From Apus apus (lineage: Eukaryota > Chordata > Aves > Apodiformes > Apodidae): a DNA stretch of 64,000 nucleotides. The notes below the pieces were generated by a model, which saw nothing but the letters and a program-made list of their open reading frames with translations, searched no databases and was not told the origin of the DNA. The DNA is taken from assembly GCF_020740795.1 (NCBI RefSeq), contig NC_067282.1, positions 35,805,790 through 35,869,789 of the forward strand. Reading direction: 5' to 3'. Made by a program: the position numbers and the translations under genes. This document shows positions 25,403 to 36,600 of this stretch, one piece after another (the first letter of the stretch is position 1; each line of letters opens with the position of its first letter).

Positions 25403-27594
25403 AATGTTTGTTGGTGCTGAAAGCACAGTGCAGCCACGGATTGAGTCTGCACAGCCAGACAGCTTCACAGCAATCTTTAACTGGAGACTTGGGAATGCCA
25501 GAGTTGATACATTCACAGAAATAATAACTCCTTTGTGAGTAATAGCAGAAAAAACCCTGAATGCATAATAAGGCATTGATGCTTGTCCGATCCTTAAGAC
25601 TTACTTCTGAACAATCCTAGCTTGGAGGCAAAATTAGTGAACAGTTTTTCTATACAGATATATATATACACACATACATATATTTATATAAAGGCATATG
25701 TTTATACACAACATACTTTGTATATATGTTTAAACACTTCCGTGATTACAAGAATATATATGTCACATTCCTGCATTCTCCTGTTGCACCTGATGACATT
25801 TCAACACAATTGATTTTACAGATACCTTTTGCTATTTGCTAGAATTCTCTGGTAATCATAATTAATTTTCTTCAATAAAGGCACTTTAGCAATTTAGAAG
25901 GTATTGGTAGAAGCTACAGCTGTATAGTGGGTGTCACAAAATGGGCCCCATTAGGATTTCTGCATTTGGTACTCCGAAAACTTGACATGAAATGAAGGTT
26001 TTATCAAAACAAACAAATAAACCCAAAGAAATCCCCAAACCCTCAAATAGGCTCTAATACTGCTGGTAAGTTTGTTGTTGTTAATTTTGAAGTAAATTAA
26101 TCAAGTCAATATGGCATTTGAGGCAATGTATATGTGCCAAATAGTCTTTAATTATTTGAATATTTACAGCTCAAACTTCAGTAAAAATTTGTGTTTTAAG
26201 CCTCTGTCAATTGAGCCAGCTAAGCAGCAGTAGCTAAAGAGCAGCTGGAACAATGAAAAGGGAGAAAAGATAGTGTTTACTTAGAAGCTGTAATTCACTG
26301 ACTTAGCTTCCCAGGGTGAGATAAAGGGATTTGGTCATTAGATCCAAATGTGGTGGGTGAGAGGACATGACATATTCAACGTGCATTTTATCCAAATGCT
26401 GTTGCCAAATCCTCTCTTCTCCAAACCCATCTCTTCTACAGGCCATGTGAAGAAAGTTGAGCTAAGGCTGTTATGGTGAGTGTATTCCACCTCAATATCC
26501 CCTTGCATTCCATTTTCTTATACCATGCAACAAATGGAAATGAGAATCTTGAAATACCACTACTTGCTTATAGCTTGGTTCTGAGTTCGAATCTGTGTCA
26601 AGCAGCATCTCACTCAAGACTGTTCATTTAACTCATCCTATTTCTAGCCTATTCTAAATACAATTTTAAAAACAATTATCTCACCCTTTCTCTGTATGAT
26701 AGAACACTCAAATTACTGATTGGTTAGTCAAGTTTCTTGTATTCATTGTTTGTCTGAAAAAGTTAGTCTTCTGCCACCTCCCACCCTAAATCAATGGGTT
26801 TTAGGAATATTATCCAATCTTCGATTAATAGCTGCAGAGTGCATTGTGTTTTTTCTTCCTTTGCCCACATGCAATAGAAAAAGTTTATAACAATATACCT
26901 TTAAGAGGCATGGGCAAGAAAATATCCTTGTAAGATCATGGTAGCAACTGATTTGGCTAAGCTAAGTAACAGTCTACAGTGGGCTCATTTTCTGTTTTCT
27001 TATTATAAATTCCTGATTTGGTTAAATCTACTCAGTTATGTCTGTGAAAATTATTGATAAATATGTTCAGTTAAAAGGAATGGAATATAATCTTTTCCCT
27101 ACACATGCAGCAAGGTGTCTCATTAGTACTTTTATTATGTGAGTGGCTGCTTTATGGGAACTAAATGGATTAACCCAATTCACTTAATCCAAGTAAACGA
27201 ACAATCATCAAATGGGAAAATCTGTCCTTTGACCTAACAAAGCTTTGAGCTACTCACCTACAGACAGAGCTTTGTATTCCCCTGAACCACTCTTGCACAC
27301 ATCTTTAATATCATTCCTCCCTATAATACACTTCTACCATATGTCATGTTTTATGAGTGAATCTTCCAGCCACTGGAATTTACAATTAAAATAACCTTCA
27401 TGTTGAGGACATTTCTCGTAGTAGCTCTGTCCCTTATTATCCTACTTAAGTGTCTTAGATGTGAACTTCAAGTGGTTGGTTGTACACTGTAAAACAAGGA
27501 AAATCTATTTCCATTTCCAAAAGAAGAAACTTTCTGGTGCATTAGCTGGGACTAAACTCAAGGGTGGTAAATTTCCAGTACAGTATGTAGGGAG
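25403..27594. other. Gene-free AT-rich DNA
   Basis: No gene recognised. An alternating TATA/CACA tract lies at about 25,653-25,730. The rest is unique AT-rich sequence. Confidence 0.55.
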
Positions 27595-27830
27595 TTAGCT
27601 ACACGACTCATTAACATTAATTCCCATCTGTAAATAATTTTGAAATACTTTAACTAGCAGGGGAGCAATTTCATCTTTTATACTTAGCTGATTGTAAAAA
27701 TGTATGCTGAAACCATCTGGCCCTAGTGTTTTGTTGGACTTCAGGCTTTTAATAGCCAGTCTGATTTCCTTCACTGAATTGGGGTTTTCTAATCCCTGGC
27801 TCAATTCTCATTCCAAACTAGGTAATACTG
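27595..27830 (-). pseudogene. L1/Tx1-type reverse-transcriptase relic
   Basis: The minus strand encodes a piece with the hallmarks of the start of an L1-clade RT domain. The order is EIRLAIKSLKSNK, then LGPDGFS (the P-G-P-D-G-F signature with the first P changed), then an aromatic pair (HFYN), then IAPLLVKVFQNYLQMG. Upstream of an in-frame TGA near 27,810 the homology continues (LPSLE then ELSQGLENPNSVKEI). It lacks the catalytic palm motifs, ends at a TAA at 27,595-27,597 and has no endonuclease part, so it cannot be functional. CR1 elements of birds have a differently worded RT, so this is not part of the surrounding CR1 population. Class is inferred from motif wording alone; a Tx1-like or L1-like vertebrate LINE are both possible. 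Confidence 0.7.
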
Positions 27831-27914
27831 TGTTGCTATTTGCTTGTCAATCAATCCTTACCTTACCAATTGAGATGAATAACAGAAGTGCTATAAAAAC
27901 TCAGGAAGGCTTTG

Positions 27915-28036
27915 GGCCTAATTCTCATTCACGTTAAAGTTACTTTACACTACTCTGGTTGCTCATTTACTGCGTGTAAATACAATTTACTGCCTGAGCA
28001 ATATAAAGTGACTGTAACATAAATGAAAATCAGATC
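27915..28036. mobile_element. Palindromic MITE-like ancient repeat
   Basis: Two 35-bp arms, 27,915-27,949 and 28,002-28,036, are inverted repeats of each other with 26 of 35 positions complementary. They are separated by 52 bp. The arms begin GGCCTAATTCTCATTCACGT and, on the opposite strand, GATCTGATTTTCATTTATGT. The GGGCCTGATTCTCATT-type end resembles an old non-autonomous family that I recall from amniote genomes. No transposase is present. The element lies directly upstream of the L1-type relic. Confidence 0.6.
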
Positions 28037-30014
28037 CCCTATGTTCAGAGCAGCTAACAACTTGGAATTGCTGAGTACTATTTTCCCACAGGAGCTAGCG
28101 TACTAGGATTTCAATGCATATAAAGAATGCAACAAGCCAATTAAAAATTAAGACATTAAATGAGAAATTGAATGGTTATTTCTAAAGTCTGTTTAGAGCT
28201 GATTTTTCCAAACAATGGGATTGATTAAGCCTGGCTGTTACAATATGCCATCTTCATCTAAAGTGAAGTCCTGCGTGAAACTTGAATATTTGCCTCAGTA
28301 CATGCAATAAACTCTCCATATTACTTGGAGAAGGAGGATTGTATTTTAGAGGCGCACACTGGACTCCCTGAGTCACCTTATGGCATTTCCATCTCAGTAA
28401 CTGTCAGTGAGATTCAACAATTATTAAGTAGCGATGCATAACAGTGTGTTTTGATAATGGGGGGGGAGGGGAAAATGGGGAACGGCAAAAACACCTTGAA
28501 ACTGTAGTTACCACAAATGCTGAAGCAGACACTACTACCTCACACTTTTTCCCGTTTCTGAAGTTGTGGTTTTTATTGCCTGAAGACTCTACAAAACAGT
28601 TTTTGTTACAATGCCCCATAATGACTTTGAGTAGCTAAGTTGATGCCGGTCTATACTAAGGAAGACATTTGATGGCAAATAAATTGTGGAGTGGGCTATT
28701 GCAGTTTAGGCAGAGGTCAGTCATCCTCTTGTTTTTCTTACACCTCTGCTATATCTGCATGAATACTCACTTTGATGTGAAGTCCACATTCCTGCCCCCC
28801 TCCTCCTTTTCTTTCGGTCTGCTAAAGACACTTCAACTACCCACATGATAATTAAGAATTGTTCTGTTGTGGAAACCACAGACACAAGAAGACTGATTTG
28901 CTAATAAATGAATCCTTATATAAGTAAACTGTCCTCTGTGGTCTGCTGACCACTTCAGACCTATAAATCTTGTGCCTCATCTTTTCTCACCACCTGCTCG
29001 TCTGCTTATTTCAAGCCTACCTTCACCTTGCTGAAGAACATAGGGAAGGTAGTGTATATATCATTTTATACAAAAAGTAATAGCATTCCATGGTTGCCAA
29101 ATAACAGCCTAGCTGTCCAGCCTAGGGCTGTGTTAAGGGGGGCAGGTCATAGTACAGATCTCTCATCTGCTATAGCAGCATTCTTAGTGTGGTGTTTTTG
29201 ACGTAGTCCCTGTGCTAACTAGCTTTTGAGGTTGGATTCTCTAAGGGAAAACCCAGTTGGTTCCTCTCCTGAAGGAGCAGGCGTGTTGCTGTTGCACAAA
29301 AACCAAACCAAACCAGAAACAAAATCAGTAAGTTTTGTGTCCATCTAAAAGTGACTTTTTCACTGTTCTGTTTCTAAATGAAAAAGTAAAAATAATCCTA
29401 CAGTTCCTACATAAGTACACAATAGACTATATGGGTACTAATAAACAATCCTCTTCTTACTCTTTAGCATTGAACATTGTGGTTTACACCAATGTAAGTG
29501 ATATAAGTGAGACTGGAGTATTTTTCCTACTTTCCAGTTCAGATAAATAATTTTAAGTAGTAAAATATTTTTGAGATGTAGTTCATGCTAGCATAACTGC
29601 CTGGTTTGCTACAGGAAAAAAAACCTATATAAATGTTTTAGAGCAGAGTTGATCATCATATATTACTTAGGCAGTTATGATTAGTTTTGCATCTATTAAA
29701 ACACTGTAACATTATTTAATGTTGTGGTGAATGCAGGAATTGCTAGTGCCATCTATTGTTGGAAAATGTAGACTTGTAAATGTTAATTTGCATATTATAT
29801 CATAAAGTGACATTAAAAATTTAATATTTTACTGGGTTTTATTGCAAAATGAAATAGTTTATGTAATTGCACATTTGGAATGTTTGTACTTTGCAGTCTT
29901 TGAAATTTGTCTGTCTTCATAAATAATATCCTTGGGTTTTATTTTCATTACAATTTTGCACCTGAAACCAAACTCTATTTTGGTTTTGGAGCCTGAAAAA
30001 AACCTTGTAGTGAT
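28037..30014. other. Gene-free DNA
   Basis: No gene recognised. A GTTTACACCAATGTAAGTGA word at 29,482 may be another scrap of an ancient amniote repeat. Short open frames (28,444-28,638; 29,335-29,550; 29,932-30,231) have no recognisable domain. Confidence 0.55.
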
Positions 30015-30210
30015 TGTCGCGATCCGCAACAATCTTTTTGGAGTGAATTTAACTTACTGGGATCTGCCGAGAGGTCCGCACGCAGCGCTCGCCTCTCGCA
30101 GAGGAGCAGTGAACTTCGGCACTGACTTTTCGGGTGAGACTCTTATTCAATGCTCACTAGTGTTTCCGATAAGAGCAGCCAATCCCCAATTAGAATTTAC
30201 AAATACACGG

Positions 30211-30216
30211 TTTATT
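30211..30216 (-). terminator. LTR polyadenylation signal
   Basis: AATAAA on the minus strand (CCTCAATAAACCGTGT context), in the right place for the R region of the solo LTR. A TATATATA stretch 120 bp upstream on that strand (30,345-30,334) or a CATAAAAGA box about 620 bp upstream (30,837-30,829) could serve the promoter. Confidence 0.75.
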
Positions 30217-30850
30217 GAGGGGAAAAAATAAAACAATTTGGGGCAGAAGACTCAAAGAGAGTAATTAGAAGACATGCATCTGTGAAATATCTTTAAAACA
30301 CCAAATACCAAGAACTTACATATGCTCTAATACTTATATATATAGGTAAACCTTATTTACACACCCAGATTAATTATCTATGAGGAGAAGAGGAAGGAGG
30401 GATATGCCCGACGCTTGTCCCGTACAGGGTCGCGGTTTGCGTGCAGATGAGACAGGAACACTTTAGGGAGAGACTTATACCCAGAATACAATCCCTTACT
30501 TTGTTCCTGAAATGGTCTAGGTACTTTTAGAGTAGCTGCGGGTGACTTCCCCTGCAACCTGGTCTTAGAACCACGGGTGGCAGGAAAAAGTCTCACTGCA
30601 CGTGCTCAGCACCAGGCAGGACCACAGGCAGGCCGGGAGCCGGGACTGCAAAAGCCGTGGGCGAGGCAGGACGAGCCAGGAGCCGGGACTAGCAGGTAAA
30701 CAGGAGTGGAAACAGGAGCAGGAACCTCTGGCTGGCAGGCACCCCGAAGGTGCAGGTCACCCCCCCAAAGGCCAGCAGCAGCTTCAGTGCCTGTCCAAAA
30801 GCGCACCCCCAGCAGCACGCACGCTGTCTCTTTTATGGGTCTCCTTTGCT

Positions 30851-30897
30851 CCCAATTGGCCAGTCTCTTGTGTCTGAGGCTTCTCAGCCAATCAGGC
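30851..30897 (-). promoter_or_regulatory. LTR U3 CCAAT/inverted-CCAAT boxes
   Basis: On the minus strand CCTGATTGGCT (30,897-30,887) and TGGCCAATTGGG (30,862-30,851) precede a CATAAAAGA TATA-like word at about 30,829-30,837. This spacing is common in retroviral U3 promoters. Function is inferred. Confidence 0.5.
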
Positions 30898-31163
30898 AGG
30901 GACTTTTTCCCGCCACTGCTGTTACCCTGCTGACTTGCAGTTTGCAACATGTTGCCGTTTTCCCACCACTGACCCTCTCTAGCTAGCAGCTAGCAGCTGG
31001 CGACCTCCCTCATGGCGTCCCAGTCGTTGTTTTCTGGCAGAGGAGGCAGGCAGGAGAGGGCTTAAAATGCCACGTGGAGCAGCCATCTTTAAGCCAATTA
31101 TGACTGCTGACCTAAAGGGCATATTATATTCATGTGAGGAGAGGTCTGGTCCTTCACAGTGAT

Positions 31164-32591
31164 TTACTGTGCTGTAGGAGAGAAAACCAAATTTTCACTT
31201 GTTGGACACAGTCAATTTTTAGGTGAAGAGCCTTCAAAAGTGCACAGCAATTGGAGCCTGAGTGCCATAATCCAAAGCAGTGCTGTGATGCAGAAGTCTC
31301 TGTTTCACTGACTGAGAAAGGCAGGACCAGATTTAGACTATTTCTTTTACATCTTCACTGTATTTGAAAAGCAGAGACTCAGCCTTTACTTACAGCTGAG
31401 TGATGTAAGTAAGTACGTGAAATGTCTGTGCTACCTAGAGGGGGAGGAAGTGGGTGGCTCCAAATAGACCTCAGAAGAGCTAGGTGTGGTTCCAGCTGTT
31501 CACCGTTGCTGCACAGGTAAACCTCTGATGGGCAAAGCTGACAAAGCAGAAGTAGGTCTACACTGATTTTCTTAGTCTCAGCATGTCTGGGAGCTGCTGC
31601 TTTGGGAGTCACGATGGTAACTTTTTTCCTGAGGGAAAGGTAAGAGCTGTTCCCCTGCTGCAAGGGAAGCACGAACATATTGCTACAACATATCGAGAGC
31701 TCTGTGGTCTCCAGATGCCAAACTAGGGGACGTTTGTCTTGGTGACGTTGGAACAATGATGTCTCAGTATTATTTTCTTGTATCACAACTATTCGCTGTG
31801 GCTGCTGCATCGTCACACTCCATAGGAAAAAATCTTCTTCAAAAGATGGGTTGGTTGTATTCCAGGAGTATTAATCTGTCTCAGCAATGCCTCTAAGCCA
31901 CGCAGCTCACCACCTGGCTTTTTGGGGCGTTCTCACTTTTTGGCTGTGCCATAGAATAATCAAGCTAATACTAAATGAAAAAAATTCAATTTCTGCATGG
32001 CAAAACAACTGCCTTATGACAAACCAGCACTGCTGATTTGCTTGGAGTAAGTCTCTCCATAAGAAAAATAACAACATTTCAGTATAAAACAATTTACCTT
32101 TAAGTTACAAACTGTATGTTTTGGCTTTCAATGAAATGTGAATTAATCCCTCACTGCCTCACAAATATAATACAATTAATAAAATAATACAATTTTTTTT
32201 TTTCCTACAGTTTGTAACACATAAAATACAGCATTTTGGAAAGAACACTTTTTTTTTTTTTTAAGGGTCTATAACAATAGCAAGACACGATTCCATATAG
32301 GAATATCTTGAGAATTTAAGCAGTTTGACACTTTTCAGACTGTTTTATTTCCCTTGAAATTAATTTTGCAATCAAGTATGTTTTGATGTAATCTTGCTTA
32401 TTTTAGAAGAATGTAAATGAAATATTTTTTTTCCTGAGTATGGTGTAAAATAAGAAACAGGAAATATATCTTTCACCTGGTGATATTTTACTCTGAGTTT
32501 TCTGCTTTGGATTCCTCTCTGACTTATACAATAATTAATTCTTGTGCTGTTTTCTGTGTTTTCCTTCTAGTATACACATGTGCATACATAG
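31164..32591. other. Gene-free DNA
   Basis: No gene recognised. The minus-strand open frame 31,379-31,816 (145 codons) is the longest outside repeats, but it has no family likeness, membrane segment or splice evidence. Poly-T/A runs lie near 32,195 and 32,250. Confidence 0.5.
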
Positions 32592-32960
32592 TCATCATAG
32601 AATGGTTACAGTTGGAAGGGATCTTAAAGATCATCAGGTTCCAACCTCCCTGCTATGAGCAGGGACACCTCACACTAGACCAGGCTGCACAAAGCCTCAT
32701 CCAACCTGGCATTAAACACCTCCAGGGAGGAGGCTTCCACAGTCTCCCTGGGCAACCTGTTCCAGTGCCTTACTACCTTTACTGTGAAGAATTTCTTCCT
32801 GATGTTTAATGTAAATCTCCCCTCTTTCAGTTTAAAACCATTACCTCTTGTCCTTTCATGGCCCTCTCTGGTGAAAAGCCCCTCCCCAGCGTTTCTATAG
32901 GCCCCCTTCAAGCACTAGAAGGCTTCTATGAAGTCTACCCAGTGACTCTCAACTCAGGTC
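32592..32960 (-). mobile_element. CR1: CR1 LINE 3' fragment with open C-terminal frame
   Basis: The + strand shows the antisense CR1 3' end: CATAGAATGGTTACAGTTGG (32,598), GGGATCTTAAAGATCATCAG (32,618), and CCCTGGGCAACCTGTTCCAG (32,745). On the minus strand the frame 32,911-32,675 is intact across the CR1 ORF2 C-terminus, reading GNGFKLKEGRFTLNIRKKFF and VVRHWNRLPRETVEASSLEV. This is the terminal domain after the RT. The copy is 5'-truncated near 32,960. The uninterrupted frame suggests a moderately young insertion, but it is only a fragment. Confidence 0.95.
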
Positions 32961-32989
32961 ATGTCTTACCACTTAATGTAGACTTTTAA

Positions 32990-33660
32990 CAGAAATCCTA
33001 TGAGGAATGGCTAGACACTTTTGGCTTGTCTAGTTTGGAGAAAAGAAGGCTGAGAGGGTGACCTCCTTGCTCTCTACAGCTTCATGAGGAGGAGAAATGG
33101 AGATGGAGGTGTTGAGCTCTTCTCCATGGTATCCAGTGGTAGGACATGTGGGAATGGCTAAAAGCTGCACCAGGGGAGGTTTAGAATGGATACTAGAAAG
33201 CATTTATTTACCAAGAAGGAGGTCAAAGTCTGCAACAGGCTTCTCAGAGAGATGGTTGATGCCCAAAGCCTGTCAGTGTTTCAGATGCGTTTGGACAATG
33301 CCTTAGACTACATATTAGGAAGAATTTCTCTGCTGAAAGAGTAGTCAGGCACTGGAAGGGGCTGCCCAGGGAGGTGGTGGAGTCACCATCCCTGGAGGTA
33401 TTTAAAAACCATGTAAATGAGGCACTTCAAGACATGCTCCAGTGGGCTCTTTTTAGTTTTTGGTTGGTTTTTTTGGGGTGGTGTGGGGTGATGATGGTTG
33501 GACACAGTGATCTTAAAGGTCTTTTCCAGCCATGACAATGCTGTGATTCTGTGACAATGCCCATAATAAGATGCTTTAACTTCAGGTCAGCCCTGAAGTG
33601 GTCAGGCAGTTGGACTAGATTAATGCTGTAGGTCCGTTCCAACTGAAATAGTACATACTA
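32990..33660 (+). mobile_element. CR1: CR1-X-type LINE, split by a younger CR1
   Basis: Plus-strand CR1 of the type with AATGGCTAGACACTTTTGGC (33,007), GAGAAAAGAAGGCTGAGAGG (33,038), GCTGCACCAGGGGAGGTTTA (33,164), AAAGCCTGTCAGTGTTTCAG (33,265) and a final GGCAGTTGGACTAGATTAAT (33,605). The sequence is continuous from 32,990 to 33,302, is then interrupted, and resumes at 33,562 with CATAATAAGATGCTTTAACT. The 3' end (CAACTGAAATAG..., 33,639) lacks the usual long tail. Frames are broken. Same subtype as the copy at 53.8 kb. Confidence 0.9.
33303..33552 (+). mobile_element. CR1: CR1 insertion nested in CR1-X copy
   Basis: A second, different CR1 3' end (AGGCACTGGAAGGGGCTGCC near 33,348; CAGTGATCTTAAAGGTCTTT near 33,506; tail GTGATTCTGT at 33,543) lies inside the outer copy. 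GACAATGCC occurs immediately before it (33,294-33,302) and immediately after it (33,553-33,561), i.e. a 9-bp target-site duplication of outer-element sequence. A T/G-rich expansion at 33,458-33,492 sits in its 3' UTR. It is a short 5'-truncated copy with no coding capacity. Confidence 0.88.
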
Positions 33661-36600
33661 AGTTTCCATTAGTAAAGCAATCAGAAATGTAACTCTTTCC
33701 TTGTTTGGGTTGAATGAAATAGCAGGCCTTGCTAACCTCATCAGCTTTTGAAAATCCATGATTCTATGTCAGTTAAAGATCAAACAAGCCATTCAGCTTC
33801 CTGCATAACAGCTGAATTGTGAACAAAACATTTAATTTAGGCTTTTCAGCTGAGATACTTCCTTTATGTTTTTATGGTACTTGGGGCAATGGAAAAAATA
33901 GAGACTTGAGTGTGTACAACGCAGATTAATAATAATATCATAGTTATGTCGTGCCAAGTTTCAGGAAGAAAATACTCTTTCAGGCAAAAAATAATTTTTA
34001 AACTTGAAATATAAAGATATGGAGAGTGCTTTAATACAAAAATCAGAACCTTTTTTAAGGAGCTGAGCAACAAACTGTAACTTCATTTTTAGCATTGTTA
34101 TTTTGGCTTTTGGCTTTGGTTGATATCAATAGATGAGCCAGTATCAGAAATATAGAAGAAATGTTTTGTTTTTTTAAAAAAAAATCTTATAAACAGCCAC
34201 TGACAATTTCAGAAGTATAAACGTCAACTGTTTTAATAAACATTTATTGGCAGATTTTGAGTTGCCAGATTTGTTAAATGCTATTCTGAAATGGGATAAA
34301 AGTTTGAGGGAGCTGATTCTTCACTCAAGACAAAATTAAAAAACCTCTTAAGTTGCTTTAAAGATCTGATAGTTGAAATAATTAGGTGTCACTAGGTAAA
34401 ACACAGGTCATATATAAGGTCAGTTAGGAATGTGAGTTTCACATGTGAACTCCGATGTGTTCCTAAGCACTACATGGGCAGTCCACTTGAATGAACACTG
34501 CATGTGCCCCAGATCCATCAGAATCACTTCCAGATACTGCAAATATTTTTTGACTCTTTAAAGATACTTAAGCTAGATGTTGTTTAAATGTCGAATACCA
34601 CTTGCAGTATTCCTTGTGTTATCTTATAGTGATATAGCTTATATGAGCTCCAAAGGTCAACCTTACCACCTTTTACAGATTAAGTCCCAAATCTCATAGC
34701 ACTGTAGAAATTTATCACTATCTGATGCCTTGAATTGTCAGAATGCCAGGTAAAGCTGTGTATCTAATCATGCTTGACTGGAGGAGATAATGGCAGAGAG
34801 TCTGAGCTGCAGAAAACTACAGGGAGGTGCAGAAAACTGCCTTAGCACTGCTTGGCAAGTATGAAGCTCCAGCCATGTTTTGGGCACTCATGGAAAAGAT
34901 ATTAATGTCATTGTGGTTATTTATTCACATTTTGATAAACGCTACCTTATGCATACATCTCACTGATTGAGCACATACAAAGAACAAGAACTATTTTTTC
35001 ATAAGTTCTTCAGCATGATACAGACCATGAGAAAGAAAAAAAGATGAAGATGTTGGAAACTGGGTAAGGAGATAATTATCAGTTGAAGGACTTGTATAAA
35101 TGTCCATGAGTAAATAATTATTCATTGCCTTCAAAGATAGCTGAAGACAGAGGTTTGGAAGTATGTATTGTTGATGGGAAGAGGATGGTTCTGCCAGCTC
35201 AGCAATGGTCACTTGTTCAATTTGAGATGGTTGTGATTACATTGTTATTTTTGTACATTGACTTAGAACAAAAACAGCCTGGAAAAATATCTTAACCCAA
35301 AATGTGGTGATGCATAAATGCCTAAGAATCAGAATCAGACTGAGGTTTCTTTATCTGCCAGGAGAGATTGTCTTTGATGCTTCCTTGCTGCTTGAGCATT
35401 CATTTATTTTCATAAGTGATAGTACCTCATGAAATCCATGTAATGGCCCTTGCAGAATTAATACAGTATTATCCTCCCTTTCCTGTGTTTCAGAGTACAC
35501 TGCAATAATGTTGCCCTCACTGAGCATGTGGCAATGGATATCTGCTGTGGTTATATTCTGCAAAACAGAAGATAAGAGGATTTTAAATTTGTAAGCTATT
35601 TGCCAGGTTGGAGAAATTAATTTGCAAGACCAAACTTCTGCAATATTGTGTTTATGTTGCAGTGTCATTTACTGTTTAATAGAAACATTTGCAATGCCCT
35701 AGTTCCATCTGTTATAAATAGTGAAGGCTGATAAACACCATGCAAACATAAGATGCAGCTTTCTGGCAAATTATGGGTAGTATAAGAACCCAAACATAAA
35801 GCAAGATTTATAACATTTGCATATGTTGGGTTTTTTTCCCCCTGTTACTCTACAGAAATTACTCTAGAGCTTTGAGTAGACACATATAGCACACAAAGTT
35901 TTACACTAAATTTTTGTTTGAGAAGACAGGGACAAATATTCACACACACTTTTCACACCTTCAGTTGTGCTGCAGTTACAAAACTTGTAGTGACTGAAGG
36001 TTTTTTGATGTAACTGCTTCTAAATATATTGTTATTAGACAAATACAGTTGAAAGGCAAGCCCGCACACTATTATGCACTGCATGAAAAAACCTTCCATT
36101 TTTTGATTAAGAAAATGGAGATGAGCCAGATGAATAGCAATAGACACGCAAAGGGCTCTCCTGTTGAATAACGAAAGATGAAACTACTGCTGTTCCCTGC
36201 TCTCAGGAGAGAGGAAGAAATTGTGTAGTGATAAAGGGTGAGTGAGTCACTGAACAAGGCTCTTTAGACAGAAGGTGCGGGTGAGGTGTGGTACCAAAAA
36301 AAAGGTGTCATCACTTTATAATCTACCAAGACTGAAAAAAAAAAATATTCTACATAAAGTAAAACAAATTTGCAATCTGAAATACCTAAGACGTTTGAGA
36401 AGACAGAGTTTAAGTTTATGTATTCTCTTGCTCAAGCTGGACGCCAGCAAGTGAATCACGCATCCACTCAAAAAGTGGAAGAAAGGTTTGTTTGTTTATT
36501 TTATTTTTGAAGCAGATATATTTCAAAGGAATTCACTTGTCAAACCTTACCATAGTCACTGCTGACTGTCTATAAGGTTAGTGGATAATTCTTCCTTTAC

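Larger units (their letters stand above)
30015..31158 (-). mobile_element. Solo LTR of an endogenous retrovirus with target duplication
   Basis: The element spans 1,144 bp. On the minus strand it begins TGTGAAGGACCAGACCTC (at 31,158) and ends GATTGTTGCGGATCGCGACA (at 30,015), giving the canonical TG...CA termini. It is flanked by a perfect 5-bp direct repeat, GTGAT, at 30,010-30,014 and 31,159-31,163. There is no primer-binding site, internal region or second LTR, so it is a solo LTR left by LTR-LTR recombination. It is much more G+C and CpG rich than its flanks. A polyadenylation signal lies at 30,216-30,211, leaving about 195 bp as candidate end of R plus U5. Two CCAAT-type boxes and two TATA-like stretches are visible. 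A 5-bp duplication fits ERVL-like or some other ERV classes; I cannot name the family. Open frames inside are by-products of base composition. Confidence 0.88.

Noticed and set aside
25163..25538. Minisatellite frame as a repeat protein gene
   Set aside because: Three imperfect units only, no conserved start context or splice sites; unit length divisible by three explains the open frame.
26575..26600. GAGTTCGAATC, resembling a tRNA T-loop
   Set aside because: No T-stem pairing and no acceptor, D or anticodon arms upstream.
31379..31816. 145-codon open frame on the minus strand next to the solo LTR
   Set aside because: Longest non-repeat frame, but the composition is not protein-like in any way I recognise, and there is no promoter or splice logic. 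Kept only as a note.
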